Source of the DNA: Planctomycetota bacterium
GTDB taxonomy: Bacteria; Planctomycetota; Phycisphaerae; Sedimentisphaerales; Anaerohalosphaeraceae
Assembly: GCA_021160785.1 (NCBI GenBank)
Contig: JAGHBX010000539.1
Span: forward strand, 1 to 11,562
Length of the DNA: 11,562 nt
Reading direction: 5' to 3'
Shown here: in pieces, positions 1 to 6,865 of the stretch
How positions within the stretch are numbered: position 1 is the first letter of the stretch
How the letters are laid out: each line of letters opens with the position of its first letter
Made by a program: the position numbers and the translations under genes
The notes under the pieces: generated by a model
What the model saw: only the letters and a program-made list of their open reading frames with translations
Told to the model about the DNA's origin: nothing
Databases searched by the model: none

Positions 1-15
1 CGATCTGACTGATCG
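1..15. repeat. short inverted repeat at window edge
   Basis: CGATC and GATCG flank a 5-nt spacer, giving a 5-bp stem. It may be the end of a terminator or leader of a gene lying outside the window. Nothing else in bases 1-90 can be supported. Confidence 0.25.
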
Positions 16-91
16 GATGAATTATAATCGAGACTGCCCGACAAATCAACCGGCATATCTATATTGGCCAAACTGTGCGGAGATAATACCC

Positions 92-120
92 TTGACAGGC
101 CGGCGACGGCGATATAAATA
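92..120 (+). promoter_or_regulatory. putative sigma70-type promoter of the rubrerythrin gene
   Basis: A perfect TTGACA (92-97) is followed by an AT-rich TATAAATA stretch (113-120). The spacing is 15 nt to TATAAA or 17 nt to TAAATA. It lies about 90 bases before the rubrerythrin start, leaving an untranslated leader. No convincing Fur or PerR palindrome overlaps it. The call rests on the consensus match only. Confidence 0.5.
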
Positions 121-207
121 GATGCAATGAACTGCGGCTTGAAGCAGAGCGGAATAAAGGTAGTATTAAGGTACGATTGAACCGGGATAGTTGAAAGGGA
201 TAGTGCA

Positions 208-780
208 ATGGAACTGAAGGGGACGCAGACGGAGAAGAACCTGTTGACAGCGTTTGCGGGTGAGTCGCAGGCGAGGAACCGTTACACGTATTTTGCATCG
301 AAGGCGCGGAATGAGGGCTACATGCAGATATCGGCGATTTTTGAAGAAACCGCCGGTCAGGAAAAGGAACACGCCGAGCGCCTGTTCAAGTTTCTTGAAG
401 GCGGTGACGTTGAGATCGGCGCAGCGTTTCCGGCGGGTGTAATCGGTTCAACGAGCGACAACCTGAAGGCCGCCGCCGCAGGTGAGAACTATGAGACGAC
501 TGAAATGTATCCGGGCTTTGCAACGGTTGCCGAAGAAGAAGGCTTTAGCGACATTGCCGGTGTTTTTCGCAGCATTGCTGTTGCCGAGGCGCGACACCGC
601 GACCGGTATCTTTCCCTGGAAAAGAACATTGCCGAAGGCATTGTTTTCAAGCGACAGGAGGAGGTTAGATGGATTTGCAGGAACTGCGGATATGTTCATG
701 TCGGGCGGGAAGCACCGGACATGTGTCCGGCATGTGCACATCCACAGAGTTATTGTGAACTGGACGCGGTCAATTATTAG
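208..780 (+). CDS. rbr: rubrerythrin
   Basis: Cytoplasmic non-haem di-iron peroxidase that reduces H2O2 with electrons arriving through its own rubredoxin-like centre. The protein has 190 aa, the usual length. Residues 1-145 form the four-helix ferritin-like domain, with the expected iron ligands at E19, E52-x2-H55, E93, E96 and E127-x2-H130. Residues 153-190 form the C-terminal rubredoxin domain, with C157-x2-C160 and C173-x2-C176 holding one iron. The start at 208 has a good Shine-Dalgarno (AAGGGA, 195-200). The next gene encodes a flavodiiron protein and a rubredoxin lies further on, which fits an O2/peroxide defence role in an anaerobe. No ligand is missing. The family assignment is very secure; the physiological substrate is inferred from the family. 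Confidence 0.96.
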   Translation: MELKGTQTEKNLLTAFAGESQARNRYTYFASKARNEGYMQISAIFEETAGQEKEHAERLFKFLEGGDVEIGAAFPAGVIGSTSDNLKAAAAGENYETTEMYPGFATVAEEEGFSDIAGVFRSIAVAEARHRDRYLSLEKNIAEGIVFKRQEEVRWICRNCGYVHVGREAPDMCPACAHPQSYCELDAVNY

Positions 781-885
781 TCAATCTCAAGTTGGCGATA
801 TATTGCGCCGATTCTTTGCTATATGCAGATAGCGGACTCCGGTGTGTTGATGTCCGTATGGTAGCTGCGACGAAAGGGAATTTGT

Positions 886-2067
886 ATGAAAGAACTGAAG
901 CCAAATGTGTATTCTGCAGGGGCGATCGATTGGGACAGGCGTCTGTTCGACGAACTGATTCCTCTGCCGGACGGGACGAGTTATAACGCCTACCTTATTA
1001 AGGGCAGCGAAAAGACGGTGCTGCTTGACACGGTGGACCCGACGAAGACCGAGGTGCTCGTCGACCATCTCGTCAGGCTCGGCGTCGACAAGCTGGACTA
1101 TATTGTCTCGCATCACGCCGAACAGGACCACTCCGGCTCGATACCGGACGTGCTGCTGCTTTATCCGGACGCCAAAGTGGTGACGAATCCCAAGTGCAAA
1201 GGTATGCTCGTCGATCACCTCGAGATTGCCGAGGACCGATTTATCACTGTCGCCGACGGCGAACAACTGTCGCTGGGCGACAAGACCTTGCAGTTTGTCT
1301 ACACGCCGTGGGTGCACTGGCCGGAGACGATGAGCACGTATCTGGCGGAGGATAAGATACTTTTTACGTGCGATTTTTTCGGGTCGCATCTGTCGTCGAG
1401 CAGTCTGTTTGTTAGCGATGAGGGGCAGGTTTACGAGGCGGCGAAGCGCTACTACGCCGAGATCATGATGCCGTTCAGGAAACCGATTGCCAATAATCTG
1501 GCGAAGATCGCCGACCTTGACATTGATATCATTGCGACGAGCCACGGACCTATCTACGACAGGCCGGAGTTCATAATCGATGCGTACAAAGACTGGGCCG
1601 GCGACAACGTGAAAAATGAGGTCGTCGTTGCATACGTATCGATGCACGACAGCACGCGGCGGATGGTCGAGCATTTCGTCGAGGCTCTTTCTGCGCGGGG
1701 TATCGTGGTCAGGCAGTTCAATCTGACGAATGTGGATATCGGCAGGCTTGCGATAGCCTTAGTGGACGCGGCGACGGTGGTTATCGGCTCGCCTACGGTC
1801 CTTATGGGGGCGCATCCGGCGGCGGCGTATGCGGCGATTTTGACTAATGCGCTCAGGCCCAAAGCGCGATTTGCAAGCGTCATCGGTTCATACGGATGGG
1901 GCGGCAAGATGCCGGAGCAGTTGGCGGGAATGCTGTCAAACCTCAAGGTCGAACTGCTCGATCCGGTCGTGGCCAAGGGGCTGCCAAAAGACAAAGATTA
2001 TATTGCGCTGGAGGACCTGGCGGACAAGATATTAGCAAAGCACAAGGAAGCGGGCATTATTGAATAA
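886..2067 (+). CDS. fprA: FprA-type flavodiiron protein (A-type flavoprotein, O2/NO reductase)
   Basis: Cytoplasmic enzyme reducing O2 to water (and in some members NO to N2O) with electrons usually supplied by rubredoxin. At 393 aa it is the length of a class A protein with only the two core domains. Residues 1-245 are the metallo-beta-lactamase-like di-iron domain, with a full ligand set at H77-x-E79-x-D81, H144, D163 and H220. Residues 250-393 are the flavodoxin-like FMN domain, with the phosphate-loop segment MHDSTRRM near residues 253-260. The start is preceded by AAAGGGA about 7 nt upstream. The gap to rubrerythrin is 105 nt with no obvious terminator, so co-transcription is possible. 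It has no extra C-terminal reductase domain, so it needs a separate donor; the rubredoxin at 6918 is a candidate. Confidence 0.95.
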   Translation: MKELKPNVYSAGAIDWDRRLFDELIPLPDGTSYNAYLIKGSEKTVLLDTVDPTKTEVLVDHLVRLGVDKLDYIVSHHAEQDHSGSIPDVLLLYPDAKVVTNPKCKGMLVDHLEIAEDRFITVADGEQLSLGDKTLQFVYTPWVHWPETMSTYLAEDKILFTCDFFGSHLSSSSLFVSDEGQVYEAAKRYYAEIMMPFRKPIANNLAKIADLDIDIIATSHGPIYDRPEFIIDAYKDWAGDNVKNEVVVAYVSMHDSTRRMVEHFVEALSARGIVVRQFNLTNVDIGRLAIALVDAATVVIGSPTVLMGAHPAAAYAAILTNALRPKARFASVIGSYGWGGKMPEQLAGMLSNLKVELLDPVVAKGLPKDKDYIALEDLADKILAKHKEAGIIE

Positions 2068-2096
2068 TCCGACGGGCTGCCGGCGTTGACTTAATT

Positions 2097-2162
2097 GTAG
2101 GGTGGGCTCTTAGCCCACCGTCGTTGCCTTTGTGTACATGGTGGGCTAAGAGCCCACCCTAC
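2097..2162. repeat. nested perfect inverted repeat (REP-like), possible terminator
   Basis: Two 23-nt arms (2097-2119 and 2140-2162) are exact reverse complements over 23/23 bases around a 20-nt spacer. Each arm is itself a hairpin: GGTGGGCT, a 3-nt loop, then AGCCCACC. The DNA can therefore form one long stem or two short ones. It begins 29 nt after the fprA stop. No T-run follows, so it is not a classic intrinsic terminator, but it may still end or slow transcription between fprA and the nqr genes. I infer it is a dispersed genomic repeat. Confidence 0.85.
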
Positions 2163-2165
2163 TGC

Positions 2166-2203
2166 TTAAATCAAGCTACTGCCTTTCGGCGGTAGTAGTT
2201 TAA
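2166..2203 (+). promoter_or_regulatory. stem-loop in the nqrB leader
   Basis: CTACTGCC (2176-2183) pairs with GGCGGTAG (2188-2195) through 8 bp, including one G-U, closing a TTTC loop. An outer TTAAA/TTTAA pairing (2166-2170 with 2199-2203) can extend it across a small internal loop. It ends about 10 nt before the purine-rich ribosome binding site of the nqrB-like gene, so it may tune translation or be a 5' transcript stabiliser. The function is inferred. Confidence 0.45.
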
Positions 2204-2228
2204 ATGGCAACCGGGGGAAGTTCGGGAT

Positions 2229-3206
2229 ATGGCCGGATCAGGGAAGACGAATCGATTGCTGCGAAGACAGCCGGCTATGCGGCGGGTTGTTCTGGCGGCG
2301 GCGCCGTGCATTGCCGGCGGTGTGTACTTCTTCGGCTGGCAGTGCCTGGCGTCGGTCGTCTTCTGTTGCGTTGTCGGGTTTGTTACGGAGTACCTTTTTT
2401 GTCGACAGCGCGGCGAGCCGGTCTCCGAGGCGGTGTTTGTTACGGCGGTTCTCTTTGCCCTTGTCATGCCGCCGAATGTCGCCTGGCATGTGCAGTTTGT
2501 GGGGATGGTCTTTGCCGTCATGTTTTCCAAGGAGGTCTTTGGCGGGTTCGGCCGAAACTTTTTCAATCCCGCGCTTGCGGGGCGGTGCTTTGTTTATATA
2601 TGCTTTCCGGTGGCGCTTACGGGGACGTGGGTCGCGTCTGCGCCGCTTGAGGGATTCGGGGCGCTTGGCATGTGGACGACGGCGACGGGGCCGGATGCGA
2701 TCACGTCGGCAACGCCGATGGCGTTGATGAAGGCAGGCGCCGGCGTACCTGAGATTACGAGCCTGTTCTTCGGCGGGTTGCCCGGCACGGTCGGCGTTAC
2801 AAGCGCCTTGCTGATCTTGACAGGCGGGTGGTACCTGTTCTATACGAAGACCGCAAACCGGTCGATCATCCTGACGCTGATTATCACCTATGCCGTACTC
2901 AACCAGGTATTCGCGTGGCTGGGCGTCGAGCCGTTTACCGGGGCTGTGCCGGCGCTGTTAGGCGGCGGATTCCTGTTTGGGGCGTTTTTCATGGCGACCG
3001 ACCCGGTCAGTGCTCCGCGGACGCCGGCGGCGCGAATTATCTTTGCGATGCTGATCGCGATATTCGCCGTGGTGATACGCAATTTTTCGATTTTCAACGG
3101 CGGGCTGATGTTTTCGATCCTTCTGGGCAATATGTTCGCGCCGATTCTGGATTATGCGGTAAAGGCGTGGAAGGGCCGTAAGGCGACTGCCGGGGAGGGT
3201 GCATGA
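2229..3206 (+). CDS. nqrB: NqrB/RnfD-family membrane subunit, short form
   Basis: Integral membrane, flavin-carrying core subunit of an Na+-translocating NADH dehydrogenase (Nqr/Rnf superfamily). There are many hydrophobic segments from residue 20 to 315. Family signatures are visible: FSKEVFGGFGRNFFNPALAG (residues 99-118), FMATDPVSA (254-262) and a covalent-FMN attachment motif D156-A-I-T-S-A-T162, with T162 the expected flavin-bearing residue. The text resembles NqrB more than RnfD, yet the length (325 aa) is that of RnfD. Compared with Vibrio NqrB from memory, about 90 aa are absent, mostly the N-terminal cytoplasmic extension and the first transmembrane region. The start at 2229 follows a GGGGGAAG site. 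The next gene overlaps its end by 4 nt. Confidence 0.88.
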   Translation: MAGSGKTNRLLRRQPAMRRVVLAAAPCIAGGVYFFGWQCLASVVFCCVVGFVTEYLFCRQRGEPVSEAVFVTAVLFALVMPPNVAWHVQFVGMVFAVMFSKEVFGGFGRNFFNPALAGRCFVYICFPVALTGTWVASAPLEGFGALGMWTTATGPDAITSATPMALMKAGAGVPEITSLFFGGLPGTVGVTSALLILTGGWYLFYTKTANRSIILTLIITYAVLNQVFAWLGVEPFTGAVPALLGGGFLFGAFFMATDPVSAPRTPAARIIFAMLIAIFAVVIRNFSIFNGGLMFSILLGNMFAPILDYAVKAWKGRKATAGEGA

Positions 3207-3814
3207 TTAGGGACAAACCGTGGTTTGCGGTCGTCTATATGTTCTGCGTGACGGCGTTCTTCAGCTTCATTATCATCGGCTTTGCGCAGGTGACCAAAGA
3301 CAGGGTCAAGGCCAACGAGCAATTAGCCTTTGAGACGGCGGTTCTTGAGGTCTTTGACTTAGCCGAGGGGAAAACGCCGCCGCAGATTCATCAGACGTTT
3401 GTCGATGAGATTCGCAAAGAAGATGACGGGGCGTATTATGTGCGCCTTGACGGCGACAAGGTTCAAGGTTTTGCTGTTGTCGTCAGGGGAAAGGGATTCT
3501 GGGCGCCGATCGAAGGTGTGATTGGTATTTCGCCGGACCGAAAGACCATTCTGGCAATTGCATTCTACGAGCAGAATGAGACGCCGGGATTGGGGGCGGA
3601 AATCACTAAGCCTGCATTTGGCAATCAGTTTGAGGGGCTAAGACTCGGGTCGAAGGAAAGACCCATCGGGATCAAGCCGTTCGGCGCCGAATTAGCCGAC
3701 AACGAGGTCCATGCGATTTCCGGCGCGACGCAGACGTGTACGAGGCTGGAGACGCTGATAAACAATGATCTGTCAAAATGGCTTGCCGGCACTGCGGGAG
3801 AGGGCGTCAAATGA
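3203..3814 (+). CDS. nqrC: NqrC/RnfG-family FMN-binding subunit
   Basis: Membrane-anchored extracytoplasmic electron carrier with covalently bound FMN. Residues 9-29 form a single N-terminal transmembrane helix, followed by a soluble FMN-binding domain. The motifs GFWAPIEGVIGIS (98-110) and YEQNETPGLGAEI (122-134) are typical of NqrC/RnfG. The flavinylation site reads H170-A-I-S-G-A-T176, with T176 the expected FMN attachment. The first position is His where Asp is usual for the ApbE-recognised D-x-x-(S/T)-G-A-T motif. The 203-aa length is closer to RnfG than to the roughly 255-aa NqrC of Vibrio. Its ATG overlaps the nqrB stop by 4 nt and its own stop overlaps the nqrD start, so translation is probably coupled. 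No apbE gene is in the window. Confidence 0.88.
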   Translation: MIRDKPWFAVVYMFCVTAFFSFIIIGFAQVTKDRVKANEQLAFETAVLEVFDLAEGKTPPQIHQTFVDEIRKEDDGAYYVRLDGDKVQGFAVVVRGKGFWAPIEGVIGISPDRKTILAIAFYEQNETPGLGAEITKPAFGNQFEGLRLGSKERPIGIKPFGAELADNEVHAISGATQTCTRLETLINNDLSKWLAGTAGEGVK

Positions 3815-4440
3815 GTCCAAATGGCTCCGCACCGCTTACGAAACAGATAGTGATCGACGGGCTGTGGCGAAATAACCCGGTCTTTCGGCAGGTGCTGGGT
3901 ATTTGCAGCACGTTAGCGGTTACGAATCTTGTGCTAAATACCCTGGTTATGTGCGTCTCGCTGACGCTTGTGCTGGCGGCCAGTTGCCTGACGGTCTCGC
4001 TGCTGCGTCATTTTACGCCGCGCAATATCCGGATGATGGTGCAGACGCTGATAATCGCGTTCTACGTGGTCATCGTGGATCTCGCCCTGAAGGCTTATTG
4101 GCCCGAGATGTCGAGCAACCTGGGTCCGTATGTCGGGCTGATCATCACCAACTGCATCATCATGGGGCGATGCGAAGCCTTCGCCGGTTCCAATCCGCCC
4201 GTGCCTTCGCTCATCGACGGTTTCTTCAACGGGTTAGGCTATTCGGCGCTGTTGCTTGCGATAGCAATGTTTCGTGAGCTGTTGGGCATGGGGACGTTTA
4301 TGGGTTACGCGATGCCCTATTTCGCCACGCACTGGGACAAGTGGATCATCATGGTCATGCCTCCGGGGGCGTTCTTTACATTGGCGGGCGTCATCTGGCT
4401 GTGCCGCTCAATCAAGGCAAAGGAGGCAAAAGGCTCATGA
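3811..4440 (+). CDS. nqrD: NqrD subunit of Na+-translocating NADH dehydrogenase
   Basis: Multi-spanning membrane subunit of 209 aa, essentially the standard NqrD length. Sequence features favour NqrD over RnfE: NNPVFRQVLGICSTLAVTN (21-39), YVGLIITNCIIMGRCEAFAG (107-126) and DGFFNGLGY. C32 and C115 are the conserved cysteines which, together with those of NqrE, bind an Fe-S cluster inside the membrane in solved Nqr structures. I chose the ATG at 3811, which overlaps the nqrC stop as ATGA. An in-frame ATG at 3778 would add 11 unconserved residues inside nqrC. The next gene again overlaps by ATGA. Known role: with NqrE it forms the pseudo-symmetric membrane core through which electrons and Na+ transport are coupled. 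Confidence 0.93.
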   Translation: MSPNGSAPLTKQIVIDGLWRNNPVFRQVLGICSTLAVTNLVLNTLVMCVSLTLVLAASCLTVSLLRHFTPRNIRMMVQTLIIAFYVVIVDLALKAYWPEMSSNLGPYVGLIITNCIIMGRCEAFAGSNPPVPSLIDGFFNGLGYSALLLAIAMFRELLGMGTFMGYAMPYFATHWDKWIIMVMPPGAFFTLAGVIWLCRSIKAKEAKGS

Positions 4441-5033
4441 ATATGACGTCTGAATTGTGGGCGGCTTTGGTAACGTGCTTTGCGGCTGTTTTTACGGGCA
4501 ATATCCTGCTGAGCTATTTCCTCGGGATGTGTCCGTTTACATCGGTGTCGCGTGAGGTCAAGACGGCCCTTGGCTTGGGCTGTGCGGTGGTGTTTGTGAT
4601 GACATCGACGGCGGCGCTGAACTGGCTGGCGTATCGATTCATCCTGAAGCCTCTGGAACTTGAGTACTTCCGTTTTGTCATGTTTATTATCATCATAGCG
4701 GCATTTGTGCAGTTCGTCGAGATGGTGATCGACCGGTACTCTCCGAAACTGTACTACAACCTGGGCATCTTCCTGCCCCTGATTACGGTCAACTGCGCGA
4801 TCTTAGGCGCGTCGCTGTTTATGGTCATACGCGATTACAGTTTTATTGTGACGGTGGGTTACGGTTTCGGCAGCGGGTTGGGCTGGCTGCTTGCAATTTC
4901 GGCGATGGCCGGCATCAGGCAGAGGCTCGCCAATGACCGGATTCCCGCCGGCTTGCAGGGGCCGGGAATTACGCTGATTATTGCCGGCCTGATGGCGCTG
5001 GCGTTTATCGGTTTTGCAGGAGTGCTGACATAA
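4437..5033 (+). CDS. nqrE: NqrE subunit of Na+-translocating NADH dehydrogenase
   Basis: Membrane protein of 198 aa, matching the usual NqrE length, with about six hydrophobic helices. Diagnostic stretches are NILLSYFLGMCPFTSVS (22-38), LGIFLPLITVNCAILGASLF (109-128) and RDYSFIVTVGYGFGSGLGW. C32 and C120 are the family's conserved membrane cysteines that pair with those of NqrD around the intramembrane Fe-S cluster. The ATG at 4437 overlaps the nqrD stop as ATGA and has AAAGGAGG-like bases just upstream. An in-frame ATG at 4341 lies deep inside nqrD and is not credible. The gene ends 175 nt before nqrF, the only sizeable break in the operon. Confidence 0.94.
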   Translation: MNMTSELWAALVTCFAAVFTGNILLSYFLGMCPFTSVSREVKTALGLGCAVVFVMTSTAALNWLAYRFILKPLELEYFRFVMFIIIIAAFVQFVEMVIDRYSPKLYYNLGIFLPLITVNCAILGASLFMVIRDYSFIVTVGYGFGSGLGWLLAISAMAGIRQRLANDRIPAGLQGPGITLIIAGLMALAFIGFAGVLT

Positions 5034-5055
5034 TGGTTCTAACAGAGCCCAATTT

Positions 5056-5145
5056 TGTCATTCCGAGCGCACCCGAGACCTGCGCTGTCATTCCAAGTGA
5101 AGCCGAGACTTGCGCTGTCATTCCGAGCGCAGCCGAGGAATCTGC
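5056..5145. repeat. three direct 30-bp repeats inside the nqr operon
   Basis: Three consecutive units of exactly 30 bp (5056-5085, 5086-5115, 5116-5145) each begin TGTCATTCC. The first two end GACCTGCGC and GACTTGCGC; the third ends GAGGAATCTGC. The core (CATTCCGAGCGCAGCCGAG) looks like a common dispersed bacterial intergenic repeat. The array fills most of the gap between nqrE and nqrF. I see no ORF with a ribosome binding site in it. Confidence 0.85.
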
Positions 5146-5208
5146 TAAAACAGCCCCGCGAAGCGGCTCCTTATACTCGAGTCTGGTTTTGTTAGAGTGA
5201 TTTAGACG

Positions 5209-6318
5209 ATGCTTACGGTTATCATTGCAGTTTTGGTCATAAGCTCTGTGGCGGCGGCTCTTGCATTGCTGCTGGTCGTTGCTGAAAGGTATATCGCCAA
5301 TTACGGGCAGTGTACTATCGACATCAACGGGCAGAAGGAACTGACGGTCAAGGGCGGCCAACCGCTGCTGGGCGCACTTACCGAAGAGAAGATATTCATC
5401 CCCAGCGCCTGCGGAGGACGCGGGACGTGCGGCTACTGCAAGGTCAAGGCGATCGAGGGCGCAGGACCTGTCCTGCCGACTGAAACGCCTTTTCTGACCG
5501 CCGAAGAGATAGACAGCGACGTCCGGCTGTCCTGCCAGGTCAAAATCCGCAATGATATCAGGATTGAGATCCCCGAAGAACTGTTAGCCATCCGGGAATA
5601 TGAATGTGTATGCAGCGATATTGTCGATCTGACGTACGACACCAAGCGGTTTCGCCTGGAGCTGCAGGACCCACCGACGATGGACTTTGTGCCGGGTCAG
5701 TATGTTCAGTTCCTTTGTCCGCGATACAAGGGCAGCGGCGAAGAGGTTTATCGCGCCTATTCGGTCGCGTCCGATCCGCAGGACAAGAAGATGATCGATC
5801 TGATTATTCGGCTGGTGCCCAACGGGATATGCACCACGTACTGCTTCGATTACCTCCAGGCCGGCGACACCGTCAAGGTCAACGGCCCGTATGGCGAGTT
5901 TAGATTATCCGACAGCGATGCGGCGATGGTATGGATCGCAGGCGCCTCGGGGATGGCGCCGTTTGTGTCGATACTGCACCAGATGCAAAACGAGGGTATC
6001 AAGCGGCGGGTGACCTTCTTCTTCGGCGGCAATCAGGTCAGGGATATGTTTGGCATGGATAGGATGAAACAGTTTGAAAAGGAACTTGACAACTTCACGT
6101 TTGTTCCGGTTGTTGCCGCACCTGCTGACGACGAAGAATGGAGCGGGCAAAAGGGACTGGTTACCCAGGCGGTGCAACGAGAAATGAGCGATCTGAGCGA
6201 TCTGGGCGACCATGAGGGTTATCTGTGCGGCAGTCCGGGGATGATCGACGCGGCTGTCAAAGTGCTCCAGAGTATGGGCATGCCGGATCAGAGGATATTT
6301 TTTGATAAATTCGAATAG
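5209..6318 (+). CDS. nqrF: NqrF, NADH-oxidising FAD/[2Fe-2S] subunit
   Basis: Entry point for NADH electrons in the Nqr complex, passing them from FAD to a [2Fe-2S] cluster and then to the membrane subunits. The 369-aa protein has an N-terminal membrane helix (residues 3-25). A plant-type ferredoxin domain (about 33-125) carries cluster ligands C68-x5-C74-x2-C77 and C109. The FAD-binding domain has R182-A-Y-S185. The NADH-binding domain has GASGMAP (245-251) and CGSPGM (340-345). It is slightly shorter than the roughly 405-aa Vibrio protein but all cofactor motifs are present. The ribosome binding site is weak (AGAGTGA, 8 nt before the ATG), unlike its coupled neighbours. No RnfB- or RnfC-like ferredoxin-oxidising subunit accompanies it, so NADH rather than ferredoxin is the likely donor. 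Confidence 0.93.
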   Translation: MLTVIIAVLVISSVAAALALLLVVAERYIANYGQCTIDINGQKELTVKGGQPLLGALTEEKIFIPSACGGRGTCGYCKVKAIEGAGPVLPTETPFLTAEEIDSDVRLSCQVKIRNDIRIEIPEELLAIREYECVCSDIVDLTYDTKRFRLELQDPPTMDFVPGQYVQFLCPRYKGSGEEVYRAYSVASDPQDKKMIDLIIRLVPNGICTTYCFDYLQAGDTVKVNGPYGEFRLSDSDAAMVWIAGASGMAPFVSILHQMQNEGIKRRVTFFFGGNQVRDMFGMDRMKQFEKELDNFTFVPVVAAPADDEEWSGQKGLVTQAVQREMSDLSDLGDHEGYLCGSPGMIDAAVKVLQSMGMPDQRIFFDKFE

Positions 6319-6328
6319 GGCTTATCGG

Positions 6329-6781
6329 ATGAAACAATCACCGAATATGAGGGACCTGGAATTTATGTTGAGGTCGTCGCGGATCGTTGCCGGCGGCTTC
6401 CTGGGGACAGACGGCAGGTCGTTGGAAGAGATCATCGACGCGGACATGGTGAGCCTGGCGCATCTTGGCTACACCGTCGCCCAGGTCGCCGATCGCATGC
6501 AGCAACTTACCGTGCTGGCTATACCCGAACTCGGCAATTCCGTCGCAGTGGGCGACCATTTGACAGTCACCTCGCAGGATTATATGGGGCGGATCATCTG
6601 TCCCTGGCCGCACCCGATGAGCCTGGCAAAGAGAATAACCGACGCGCGACGAACAGGCACCGATGAGTCGATCTGCTGGACGGACCTGAGCATTCATATG
6701 ATCGCCGAGCACAACTTTTTCGAGGGCAAAGGCTCCGCCTTCCGGATCGAGCCCGGCAAACTTGTTAATCTTATTTTCTGA
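6329..6781 (+). CDS. conserved-looking hypothetical protein next to nqrF
   Basis: I do not recognise the family with certainty. The 150-aa product has no membrane segment or signal peptide and is probably cytoplasmic. Visible features are an N-terminal SSRIVAGGFLGTDGRSLEEI stretch (16-35), a central CPWPHP (91-96), ICWTDLSIHMIAEHNFFEGK (115-134) and a conserved-looking C-terminal RIEPGKLVNLIF. C91, C116, H95, H123 and H128 could bind a metal, but no classic spacing is evident. It starts only 10 nt after the nqrF stop, with AGGG upstream of the ATG at 6329. An earlier in-frame ATG at 6302 lies inside nqrF. The position suggests co-transcription with nqrF; a role in the complex is guesswork. 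Confidence 0.75.
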   Translation: MKQSPNMRDLEFMLRSSRIVAGGFLGTDGRSLEEIIDADMVSLAHLGYTVAQVADRMQQLTVLAIPELGNSVAVGDHLTVTSQDYMGRIICPWPHPMSLAKRITDARRTGTDESICWTDLSIHMIAEHNFFEGKGSAFRIEPGKLVNLIF

Positions 6782-6800
6782 GAATTTGGTAGTCTCGCCA

Positions 6801-6851
6801 TGGAAATAATGCTATAAAACCAGAGAACTTTTCGCGAAGCAATTATTTCCA
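6801..6851 (+). promoter_or_regulatory. long imperfect hairpin upstream of rubredoxin
   Basis: TGGAAATAAT (6801-6810) and ATTATTTCCA (6842-6851) are perfect 10-bp inverted repeats. The stem continues by GCT/AGC (6811-6813 with 6838-6840) past a single bulged A at 6841, giving 13 pairs. The loop contains a CTTTTCGCGAA stretch whose palindrome TTCGCGAA reaches into the stem. No T-run follows, so it is not a plain terminator. It could be a leader structure or a dyad operator. Confidence 0.55.
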
Positions 6852-6865
6852 ACCAGGAGCCATAT

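Noticed and set aside
22..35. TTATAAT-containing stretch as a possible PerR box upstream of rubrerythrin
   Set aside because: Only one half-site is present and the second half does not match.
793..810. Imperfect palindrome GGCG...CGCC between rubrerythrin and fprA
   Set aside because: Only 12 of 16 positions are symmetric and no promoter elements have correct spacing around it, so it was not listed as an operator.
787..1674. Long minus-strand open frame opposite the flavodiiron gene
   Set aside because: It is the complement of a clearly coding gene, has a low-complexity Arg/His/Val-rich composition and no recognisable domain or ribosome binding site.
5056..5145. CRISPR array
   Set aside because: The 30-bp units are directly adjacent with no unique spacers, and there are no cas genes.
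5005..5361. Minus-strand frame with ALGMT repeats across the nqrE-nqrF gap
   Set aside because: The peptide repeats simply mirror the 30-bp DNA repeats and the frame runs over the start of nqrF; no start signal is seen.
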